From contig NZ_BOMI01000061.1 in NCBI RefSeq assembly GCF_016862115.1, forward strand, positions 1 to 44,024: DNA of 44,024 nt, read 5' to 3'. The stretch's first letter is position 1; each line of letters begins with the position of its first letter. The position numbers and the translations under genes were made by a program. The notes under the pieces were generated by a model that was given only the letters and a program-made list of their open reading frames with translations, was not told where the DNA came from and did no database searches. Below, piece by piece: positions 15,084-21,846 of this stretch. The DNA is from Paractinoplanes deccanensis (lineage in GTDB: Bacteria; Actinomycetota; Actinomycetes; Mycobacteriales; Micromonosporaceae).

Positions 15084-17481
15084 TGATCGGCGGGAAGCCG
15101 GGGAGCGTGGGCCTCGGGCCGGGCTGCCCGGCGCCCTTGCCGTTGCTCACCTCGATCACCACGATGCCGCCCTTGACCGTGCGGCCGCTCGGGCTCGTGC
15201 CGGCCGCGGTGCCGGGCGGGCACGACGAGTCGGTGTCGCGGCCGATGTAGACCCGGAAGCCCAGGTCTTCGATGCGGTCGCGGGCCGAGTCGAGCGGGTC
15301 GCAGGTCACGTCCGGGATGCGCCGCTGGTCGCCGTACGCGATCTTGCGGCTCTCGGGGCGTTTGAACTGCACGGACGGCTTGCCCTCCATGTAGTCGCCC
15401 AACGTGCGATAGACGGCGGGGTTGACCTGGGCGTGCCTGAGCCTGTCGCGGTGGTTCTGGTAGTCGGGGTTGACCAGGTAGCCGGCCACCACCAGCGACG
15501 TGGTGCCGGCGATCAGCGAGGCCGTGCGGTCGCGGTCGGTCGTGCCGGTCTTGCCGAAGACCGGGTGGCCGACCACGTCGCGCGTCTGCGGGGCCGTCGC
15601 GCCGTTGCAGCTGCCCAGCCGGGCCGAGTCGCCCACCGGGCAGCGGGTCGCGTCGAGCGCCGCCCGCGCCACGTCCGCGCTGGTCGCGCGGTTGCACTGC
15701 GGCTTGCCGATGTCGAGCTTCTGGCCGTCCTTGGTGACGATCTGCTCGATCGGCGTCGGCTCGCAGTGCATGCCGTCGCCGGCGAGGGTCGCGTACGCGT
15801 TCGCCATGTCGAGCGGTGTCGTCGCCGAGACGCCCAGCGTGAACGCGCCCCACTGGTGGCTGTAACCCGGCGAGGCCAGCTTCGCGTCGCTCGGCGCGCG
15901 GAACTTGATGCCGAACCGCTTGGCGACGTCGACCACCTTGTCGGCGCCGACCTGCTCCTCCAGCGGCACGAAGTAGGTGTTGATGGACTTGCCGAAGGCG
16001 GTCCACATGTTGAAGACGCCCTCACCGCCGCCGCCCGAGTTGCCCGGGCACCAGAAGTGGGTGCCCTCGCAGGCCGAGTCGTTGCGCGAGCTGATGATGT
16101 AGCCCGACTTGTACCGTTTCTCGGTCTTGATGGGGTACGCGAGCGGGAAGCCCTTCTCGAGCGCGGCCACCATCGTGAACATCTTCATGACCGAGCCGGC
16201 CTGATATCCGGTGATGTCGCCGCCCCCGGTGAGCAGCGGGTTCGTCGTGTTCGGATAGGTGCCGCGGATGCCGCGCTTGCGCTTGGACGGGTCGGAGTTC
16301 ATGGAGTTCTTCGACTCGTCGAGCTTGTAGCGGCGGTTCGCGGCGAGCAGGCGCACCTTGCCGGTGCCCGGCTGTACGGCCGCGAGCAGCAGCGCGTTCT
16401 CGTCCCGCTCCGAGATCAGCTCGGCGATGCGCAGGCGCGCCTGCCGCTGCGCCTTGACGTCGATCGTCGTGGTGATGCGGTAGCCGCCGCTCTTGAGGCG
16501 GCGCTCCCGGTCGTACGCCGTCGCGCCGAACTCCTCACGCTCCATCCACCACCGGTAGAAGAAGTCGCAGAAGAAACCCCACTCGTTGCGCGCCACCGAC
16601 ACACAGCCGTTGCCGAGCGGCCTGACCGTGCGCGGGATCGCCTCCTTGATCGCCTTGTCGGCCTGCGCCTGGGTGATCGCGCCCATCTCGACCATGCCGG
16701 GGATCACGTACGCGTCGCGCCGCTGCTTGATCGCCTTGTAGCCCTCGGGATTCGTCGGATCGTACGCGGAAGGGGCCTTGACGACCGCGGCGAGCAGCGC
16801 GGCCTGGCCGATCGTGAGGTCCTTGGGCCGCTTGTTGAAGTAGACCTGGCTGGCCGCGAAGATCCCGTACGTCTGCTTGCCGAACGGCGCGATGTTCAGG
16901 TAGCGCTCGAGGATCTCGTCCTTGGTCAGCTCCTTCTCGACCTGCATCGCGTACTTCATCTCGGTGACCTTGCGCTTCGGCGTGTCCTCGGTGGCGTCGA
17001 CGACCTCCTGCGGGCTGGTCGCCGAGTAGGCGAGCGACATCCGCACCCATTGCATCGTGATCGTCGAGGCGCCCTGCTTGGACTTGCCGTTGTTGTTGTT
17101 CACCAGCGCGCGGGCCACGCCCTTGAGATCGACGCCGTTGTGGTTGTAGAACTCGCGGTCCTCGGCGGCCACCATGGCGTCGCGCATGAATTTCGAGATG
17201 TCGCGGAGCCGTACGTCGCTGCGGAACTCGTCGTAGAACTGCGCGAGCACGGTCTTGTTGTCGGACGCGTAGGCACGGGTGATCTGGGGTGAGCTGAACG
17301 CCTTGAGCTCGCTGGGCAGGCTCGCGAAGGTCTCGCCGCCCGCCTTGGCGGCCAGCCCCGACATGGCCACGACCGGGAAGGCGGCCGCCGCGACGACGAC
17401 CCCGGCGAGCAGACCGCAGAGCAGGAACGCGAACCCGTTGAAGAAAATATTGTGATCGCGCCGCCGCATCCAGGAACTCAC
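15058..17481 (-). CDS. Class A penicillin-binding protein (transglycosylase/transpeptidase) with PASTA domain
   Basis: Bifunctional peptidoglycan synthase of about 807 residues anchored by one N-terminal helix (FAFLLCGLLAGVVVAAAAF). The GT51 domain has the catalytic Glu in AAEDREFY (E107) and the QGASTITMQ motif. The transpeptidase domain has SxxK in AGSVMKM (S430, K433), SxN in GKSINTY (S499, N501) and the KTG triad in FGKTGTT (K644). A single PASTA domain (about 740-790) and a Pro-rich tail end the protein. I use the GTG at 17481 because GGTGG lies just upstream; an in-frame TTG at 17523 would add 14 residues. It follows a MerR gene on the same strand. It acts outside the membrane in wall growth. 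Confidence 0.92.
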   Translation of the reverse strand: MSSWMRRRDHNIFFNGFAFLLCGLLAGVVVAAAAFPVVAMSGLAAKAGGETFASLPSELKAFSSPQITRAYASDNKTVLAQFYDEFRSDVRLRDISKFMRDAMVAAEDREFYNHNGVDLKGVARALVNNNNGKSKQGASTITMQWVRMSLAYSATSPQEVVDATEDTPKRKVTEMKYAMQVEKELTKDEILERYLNIAPFGKQTYGIFAASQVYFNKRPKDLTIGQAALLAAVVKAPSAYDPTNPEGYKAIKQRRDAYVIPGMVEMGAITQAQADKAIKEAIPRTVRPLGNGCVSVARNEWGFFCDFFYRWWMEREEFGATAYDRERRLKSGGYRITTTIDVKAQRQARLRIAELISERDENALLLAAVQPGTGKVRLLAANRRYKLDESKNSMNSDPSKRKRGIRGTYPNTTNPLLTGGGDITGYQAGSVMKMFTMVAALEKGFPLAYPIKTEKRYKSGYIISSRNDSACEGTHFWCPGNSGGGGEGVFNMWTAFGKSINTYFVPLEEQVGADKVVDVAKRFGIKFRAPSDAKLASPGYSHQWGAFTLGVSATTPLDMANAYATLAGDGMHCEPTPIEQIVTKDGQKLDIGKPQCNRATSADVARAALDATRCPVGDSARLGSCNGATAPQTRDVVGHPVFGKTGTTDRDRTASLIAGTTSLVVAGYLVNPDYQNHRDRLRHAQVNPAVYRTLGDYMEGKPSVQFKRPESRKIAYGDQRRIPDVTCDPLDSARDRIEDLGFRVYIGRDTDSSCPPGTAAGTSPSGRTVKGGIVVIEVSNGKGAGQPGPRPTLPGFPPIITPPGPGD

Positions 17482-17526
17482 AGAACCACCACCCGTGACT
17501 AGGCGTCGAGCCGCGTCAATCAAACC

Positions 17527-17964
17527 TCATTTTGTCAAGCTGCGCTTCCCCCGAAAAGGAGCAATTCGGCCCGCGTACGGATGCGCGAGCGCCTCCCGGA
17601 AAGTCGGGCACTCCGCGTGGCTCGGCGCCGTGCAGGCAGCGGTGTGCTCCAGGGCGTCGCGCAGGGCGGTCAGCTCGCCGATGGTCCGGGTGAGCTCGCC
17701 GGCCTTGGCGGCGAGCATGCCCCGGTCGAGCCCCGGCGCATCGTCCGGATCGGACGGAATGAGGCGCGCGATCTCGTCGAGCGAGAACCCGGCGGAGCGC
17801 CCCAGCGTGATCAGCGCCAGCCGTTGCAGCACGCCGGAATCGAACTGGCGCCGCAGCCCGCGCCGCCCGGTGGGGCTGATCAGGCCCTTCTCCTCGTAGT
17901 AACGCAGCGCGGAGACGGACACGCCGGAACGGCGGGCCACCTCGCCGATGTCCAGATCTGCCAT
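17527..17964 (-). CDS. MerR-family transcriptional regulator
   Basis: A 145-residue regulator with the winged-helix MerR motif at the N-terminus (IGEVARRSGVSVSALRYYEEKGLI) and a dimerisation helix at about 78-108. A short C-terminal segment contains C111, H116 and C119. It resembles SoxR in its helix-turn-helix but lacks the four-cysteine cluster that binds [2Fe-2S] in SoxR, so iron-sulfur redox sensing is unlikely. The three Cys/His residues might bind a metal. Its start is 95 bp from the divergent methyltransferase gene, with a perfect MerR-type dyad between them, so it probably regulates itself and that gene. The PBP gene follows on the same strand after a short gap. Confidence 0.9.
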   Translation of the reverse strand: MADLDIGEVARRSGVSVSALRYYEEKGLISPTGRRGLRRQFDSGVLQRLALITLGRSAGFSLDEIARLIPSDPDDAPGLDRGMLAAKAGELTRTIGELTALRDALEHTAACTAPSHAECPTFREALAHPYAGRIAPFRGKRSLTK

Positions 17965-17992
17965 CGCGGGTCCTCCTCGGCCGGCCTCCTTG

Positions 17993-18012
17993 ACCTCAAG
18001 GGGGCTTGAGGT
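17993..18012. promoter_or_regulatory. MerR/SoxR-box-like operator
   Basis: The inverted repeat ACCTCAAG-GGGG-CTTGAGGT has the same 7-bp inner arms and 4-bp spacer as the classical SoxR box (CCTCAAG-N4-CTTGAGG). A TTGACC -35-like hexamer overlaps its left edge (17990-17995), as expected at a MerR-activated promoter reading towards the methyltransferase. It lies between the divergent merR-like and methyltransferase genes. Confidence 0.8.
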
Positions 18013-18059
18013 GGAACGGTGGCACCGATGACGCCGGAGGGCAAGGACGGGAGAGAATC

Positions 18060-18875
18060 GTGGATCGTGCGCAGGAGCAGGTGGCCCGCTGGAACGGGCC
18101 GAGCGGCCGCGCCTGGGTCGACTCGCAGGCCACGCTGGACGCGCTGTTCAAACAGCTGGAGAACGCTCTCGTCGAAACGGTCCCGCCGGGCCGGGTGCTC
18201 GACGTCGGCTGCGGCACCGGAGGCACGACGGCGGCGGTGGCCGAACGCCTCGGCCCGCATGGCAGCGCGGTCGGCGTGGACATCTCGGCCCCGATGATCG
18301 AGGCGGCCCGCAACCGGGGCGTTGCCCGGACGAGCTTCATCGAGGCCGACGCGCAGGAGTACGCGTTCGAGCCCGCCTCGTTCGACACGGTGATCTCGCG
18401 CTTCGGCGTCATGTTCTTCGCGGACCCCGTGCGAGCGTTCACCAACCTGCGCCGCGCGACAAAGGCCGGGGGAGGGGCCCGCCTGATCGTCTGGCGCGCC
18501 CTGGAGGACAACCCGTTCATGACGACGGCCGAACGAGCAGCCGCCCCGCTGCTGCCCGAGTTGCCGCCCCGGGTGGCCGACGCACCGGGCCAGTTCGCCT
18601 TGGCCGACCCGGACCGCGTCCGCGGCATCCTGACCGACGCCGGCTGGACGAAGGTGAGTCTCGACCCGCTGGACGCCGACTGCACGATGCCCGAATCCGA
18701 ACTGATCGGCTACTTCACCCGGCTGGGCCCGGTCAGCCAGCTCCTCCCGGCGATCCCCGAGCCGAGACGTTCCGAGATCGTCAGAACCGTCCGGGCCGCC
18801 TTCGAACCCTTCGTGCACGGTTCCGAGGTCCGCTTCACCGCGGCTTGCTGGCTGATCACCGCCGAGGCGCGATAG
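18060..18875 (+). CDS. Class I SAM-dependent methyltransferase
   Basis: A 271-residue enzyme with motif I VLDVGCGTGG (46-55), the acidic residue after strand 2 in VGVDISAPMI, and motif IV-like DTVISRFGVMFF. The layout matches UbiE/Methyltransf_11-type small-molecule methyltransferases; the acceptor is unknown. The GTG at 18060 follows GGAGAG at good spacing and starts just before the family's WNGPSGRAWV segment, so I prefer it to a start at 18006, which lies within the operator. It is divergent from the MerR regulator and is probably its target. Confidence 0.87.
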   Translation: MDRAQEQVARWNGPSGRAWVDSQATLDALFKQLENALVETVPPGRVLDVGCGTGGTTAAVAERLGPHGSAVGVDISAPMIEAARNRGVARTSFIEADAQEYAFEPASFDTVISRFGVMFFADPVRAFTNLRRATKAGGGARLIVWRALEDNPFMTTAERAAAPLLPELPPRVADAPGQFALADPDRVRGILTDAGWTKVSLDPLDADCTMPESELIGYFTRLGPVSQLLPAIPEPRRSEIVRTVRAAFEPFVHGSEVRFTAACWLITAEAR

Positions 18876-18979
18876 CGCCGCGCCGCACCTCACCCGCGGC
18901 CCGGAGCTGTCGCTTCCGCAGGACTCGGAACGGAATCTTGAAGTGCTGTGCCTTGGTGGCTCATCCGCGGCTATCCCGC

Positions 18980-18999
18980 GGAATGGAATGTTCCGTTCC
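18980..18999. repeat. GGAAT/ATTCC palindromic element, copy 2
   Basis: GGAATGGAATGTTCCGTTCC is an almost perfect 20-bp palindrome, closely matching the elements at 19031 and 124. A weaker copy (CGGAACGGAATCTTGAAG) lies about 55 bp upstream. Confidence 0.7.
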
Positions 19000-19030
19000 C
19001 TCCGGGCGCTCCGTGAGCCGGTCGTGTCAG

Positions 19031-19050
19031 CGGAACGGATTGTTCCGTTC
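19031..19050. repeat. GGAAT/ATTCC palindromic element, copy 3
   Basis: CGGAACGGATTGTTCCGTTC contains most of the same palindrome. It lies about 50 bp after copy 2 in the same orientation, with both full arms present. Confidence 0.7.
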
Positions 19051-19230
19051 CGTCGTCAACGCGAGGAGGCCGTAATTGCCGGTGACGGGGTCGGGCGCGC
19101 CGTGGCCGTGGCTGCTGGTGGCGGGGCCGACGCGCTTACGGCTGTGGCTGCCGAGGCGAGCCCCACTCGCTCCGGCCGTGGCTGCCGGACGCGCTTCAGC
19201 TCTGCCGCTCGCGGAGTCGCGACGGTAGCC

Positions 19231-19248
19231 TTGCAAACGTTCCCGCAA
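19231..19248. promoter_or_regulatory. LacI/GalR-type operator-like site upstream of the UxaA-family gene
   Basis: TTGCAAACGTTCCCGCAA carries the AACGTT centre typical of LacI-family operators and fits most positions of the cre-type consensus TGNAANCGNTNNCA. It ends 22 bp before the dehydratase ATG. The convergent LacI gene just beyond is a candidate ligand. The right half is a poor mirror of the left half, so confidence is limited. Confidence 0.4.
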
Positions 19249-19270
19249 ATTTCGAGGACGGCGGCTGTCG

Positions 19271-20728
19271 ATGGATGTCCTGCTGCTTCACCCGGATGAC
19301 GATGTCGCCGTGACGCTGCGGGCGACGGCTGAGGTGCCGCAGGGGCACAAGGTCGCGGTGCGCGACATCGGCGCCGGGGCGGAGGTGCGCAAGTACGGGC
19401 AGGTCATCGGGCGCGCCACGCGGGCGATCCGGCCGGACGAGCACGTGCACACCCACAACCTGGCGTACGAGGCGGTCGAGCACGCGTACGAGTTCGGGAC
19501 CGCCCGGGTGAGCATCCCGGCCGCGGCCGAGACGCGGACGTTCGAGGGCTATCACCGGGCCGACGGGCGGGTCGGCACGCGGAACTACGTCGGCGTTCTC
19601 ACCTCCGTGAACTGCTCGGCCTCGACCGCTCGCATGATCGCCGACCAGTTCCGCGGGGCGGTGATGGACGCCTACGCGAACGTCGACGGGGTCGTGGCGC
19701 TCACCCACGACTCGGGCTGCGGGCTGGTGCCGGCCAGCGAGGGCGGCCGGATCCTCCAGCGCACGCTGCGCGGCTACGCGGCCCACCCGAACGTCGGCGC
19801 GCTGCTCGTGGTGGGGCTCGGCTGCGAGATGATCGCGGCGGACAGCCTGCTGCCCGGGTCGGAGGACACCCTGGTCGAGCGCCTGATCATCCAGGAGCAG
19901 GGCGGCATTCGCGCGACCGTGCGGGCGGGCGTCACCGCCGTACGGCATCTGATCGAGGAACTCGACCAGCGCAAGCGGCGGACGGCCCCGGCCTCGAAGC
20001 TGATCCTCGGCCTCAACTGCGGTGGCTCCGACGGCTATTCGGGCATCACCGCCAACCCGGCGCTCGGGTACGCCTCCGACCTGCTCGTCGCCCAGGGCGC
20101 CACGACGGTTCTCGCCGAGACGCCGGAGGTCTTCGGCGCCGAGCATCTGCTCACCCGCCGCGCGGTCAGCCCCGAGGTGGGCCGGCGCCTGATCGACCGG
20201 ATCGGCTGGTGGCACGACTACATGCGGGCCGGCGGGGGCACCCTCGACAACAACCCGTCGCCCGGCAACAAGCAGGGCGGTCTCACCACGATCCTGGAGA
20301 AGTCGCTCGGCGCCGTCGCGAAAGGAGGCACGGCCGAGCTCAGCGCCGTCTACGAGTACGCCGAACAGGTCACCGCGCGCGGCTTCACCTTCATGGACAC
20401 GCCCGGCTACGACCCCGTCTCGGTGACCGGCCTGGTCGCCGGCGGCGCGACGGTCGTCTGCTTCACCACCGGGCGCGGCTCCGTGCTCGGCACCAAGCCC
20501 GTCCCGACGATCAAGATCGCCACCAACACCGAGATGTACGAGCGCATGCGCGAGGACATGGATCTCGACGCCGGGGCGATCGCGTCGGGAGCGGCCACCG
20601 TGGAAGGGATCGGTGAGCGGATCTTCGAGCTGGTCCTCGACGTCGCGTCCGGCCGCGCGACCGTCAGCGAGGAGCTCGACCTCGGCCGCGACGAATTTGT
20701 CCCGTGGCAGTTGGGAGCCGTCACCTGA
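19271..20728 (+). CDS. UxaA-family sugar-acid dehydratase (altronate/galactarate type)
   Basis: A 485-residue enzyme predicted to dehydrate an aldonic or aldaric acid such as altronate or galactarate to a 2-keto-3-deoxy product. The N-terminal SAF domain (about 1-75) contains the HVHTHNL segment. The C-terminal UxaA/GarD catalytic region has YHRADGRVGTRNY, HDSGCGLV, GLGCEM, GLNCGGSDGYSGITANPALG, DNNPSPGNKQGGLT and CFTTGRGS, all typical of the iron-dependent family. Both domains are fused in one chain, as in full-length UxaA. It faces a LacI-family gene, and a LacI-like operator is near its start. No other pathway genes (aldolase, kinase, transporter) are next to it. Confidence 0.9.
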   Translation: MDVLLLHPDDDVAVTLRATAEVPQGHKVAVRDIGAGAEVRKYGQVIGRATRAIRPDEHVHTHNLAYEAVEHAYEFGTARVSIPAAAETRTFEGYHRADGRVGTRNYVGVLTSVNCSASTARMIADQFRGAVMDAYANVDGVVALTHDSGCGLVPASEGGRILQRTLRGYAAHPNVGALLVVGLGCEMIAADSLLPGSEDTLVERLIIQEQGGIRATVRAGVTAVRHLIEELDQRKRRTAPASKLILGLNCGGSDGYSGITANPALGYASDLLVAQGATTVLAETPEVFGAEHLLTRRAVSPEVGRRLIDRIGWWHDYMRAGGGTLDNNPSPGNKQGGLTTILEKSLGAVAKGGTAELSAVYEYAEQVTARGFTFMDTPGYDPVSVTGLVAGGATVVCFTTGRGSVLGTKPVPTIKIATNTEMYERMREDMDLDAGAIASGAATVEGIGERIFELVLDVASGRATVSEELDLGRDEFVPWQLGAVT

Positions 20729-20773
20729 GAGCCACCCGTGAGCCGCCGGCTGTCCGTGAGCTGCCGGCCGCCG

Positions 20774-21823
20774 TCAGCTCGAGGAGTGCGGCCCGGCAGA
20801 GGACTGCGGCCCGGCAGAGGACTGCGGCCCGGCAGCGGAGTGCGGCCCGGCAGAGGAGAGCGGCCCGGTAGAGGCGCGCACCACCAGCCCGGTAGGCAGG
20901 GTCACCTCGGGATCGCGGATCTCCGCGGGCGGCCGCCCCGGCGCGCCGATGCGGCGCAGCAGCAGCTCCAGCGCGACCTCGCCGGCGCGGTCCTTCGGCA
21001 CGGCGACCGTGGTCAGCGGCGGATGGCTCATCGCCGCCAGGCTGATGTCGTCGTAGCCGGCCACGCTCATCCGCTCCGGCACGGCCACGCCCCGGGTCGC
21101 GAGCCGGTGCAGCAGGCCGATCGCCACCAGGTCGTTGTAGGCGAGCACCGCCGTCACCGGCTCGGCCAGCACGAGGTCGCCCGCCGCCACGCCGCCGTCG
21201 AAGGTGGGCGCCACCGCGCCGATGCGCAGCACGTCCGCGGGCAGGCCGGCGAGGCGCTGCCGGGAGGCCCACGAGTCGTCCGGCCCGGCGAGGAACGCGA
21301 CGCGCCGGTGGCCGAGAGCCGTCAGGTGGCCGATCGCCTGCCGGGCGCCGCCGGCGATGTCGGCGGCCACCGAGAGCAGGCCCGGCACCCGGCGGTGCAC
21401 CAGCACCGTGGAGCTCGGGTCGGCCACCTCCAGGAGCTCCGCGTCGGTCGTGCGCGGCGAGCAGAGCAGCAGCCCGTCGGTGGTGCGCCCGAGCGAGGCG
21501 ATCGCCTCCAGCTCGGCGGCAGGGTCCTCGTCGGTGTCGGTGATGAAGACGCCGCAGTCCGCGGCCCGCGCCCGCGCGGTCACGCCCTTGGCCACGTCGG
21601 CGAAGAACGGGTTGCGCAGGTCCGGAACGATCAGGCCGAGGTTGCCGGTGCGGCCGGTGATGAGGCCGCGCGCCGTGCGGTTGGGGCGGTAGCCGAGCCG
21701 TTCGGCCGCTGCCATGACGGTCTCGCGGGTGGCCGGGCTGACGCTGCCGCCGGTGAGGGCACGCGAGACCGTCGAGACCGACACCCCGGCTGCCTCGGCG
21801 ACATCGTGGACGGTCGTACGCAC
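20774..21823 (-). CDS. LacI-family transcriptional regulator with repeat tail
   Basis: A 349-residue repressor. The N-terminal helix-turn-helix (TVHDVAEAAGVSVSTVSRAL) and hinge helix (RPNRTARGLITGRT) are followed by a periplasmic-binding-protein-like sensor (IGLIVPDLRNPFF-type start, YNDLVAIGLLHRL, VAGYDDISLAAMSHPPLTTV). The sensor should bind a sugar or sugar acid. After the normal C-terminus near VRASTGP, a tail of about 25 residues repeats a six-residue unit (GPxSSA). It is encoded by five 18-bp units and looks like a repeat expansion before the stop codon. It is convergent with the UxaA-family gene and probably controls it. Confidence 0.92.
   Translation of the reverse strand: MRTTVHDVAEAAGVSVSTVSRALTGGSVSPATRETVMAAAERLGYRPNRTARGLITGRTGNLGLIVPDLRNPFFADVAKGVTARARAADCGVFITDTDEDPAAELEAIASLGRTTDGLLLCSPRTTDAELLEVADPSSTVLVHRRVPGLLSVAADIAGGARQAIGHLTALGHRRVAFLAGPDDSWASRQRLAGLPADVLRIGAVAPTFDGGVAAGDLVLAEPVTAVLAYNDLVAIGLLHRLATRGVAVPERMSVAGYDDISLAAMSHPPLTTVAVPKDRAGEVALELLLRRIGAPGRPPAEIRDPEVTLPTGLVVRASTGPLSSAGPHSAAGPQSSAGPQSSAGPHSSS
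20787..20876. repeat. 18-bp tandem repeat in the 3' end of the lacI-family gene
   Basis: TGCGGCCCGGCA recurs at 20787, 20805, 20823 and 20841, with a variant at 20859, a strict 18-bp period. The repeat keeps frame and encodes five GPxSSA units at the regulator C-terminus. Copy number could vary between strains without disrupting the gene. Confidence 0.93.
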
Positions 21824-21846
21824 GCGCCGAGCATAGAGGGACCGGC

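Larger units (their letters stand above)
18876..19270. other. 395-bp non-coding interval with palindromic repeats
   Basis: No gene can be supported here. It contains one degenerate (18924-18943) and two good copies (18980-18999, 19031-19050) of the GGAACGGAAT/ATTCCGTTCC palindrome. Then come two near-copies of a CCGTGGCTGC...GCGCTT block (about 19102-19137 and 19175-19200), and lastly the promoter region of the UxaA-family gene. Confidence 0.6.

Noticed and set aside
17527..17964. True SoxR
   Set aside because: The four-cysteine [2Fe-2S] motif is absent, although the operator resembles a SoxR box.
20787..20876. CRISPR-like array
   Set aside because: Units are 18 bp with no spacers and lie in frame inside a regulator gene.
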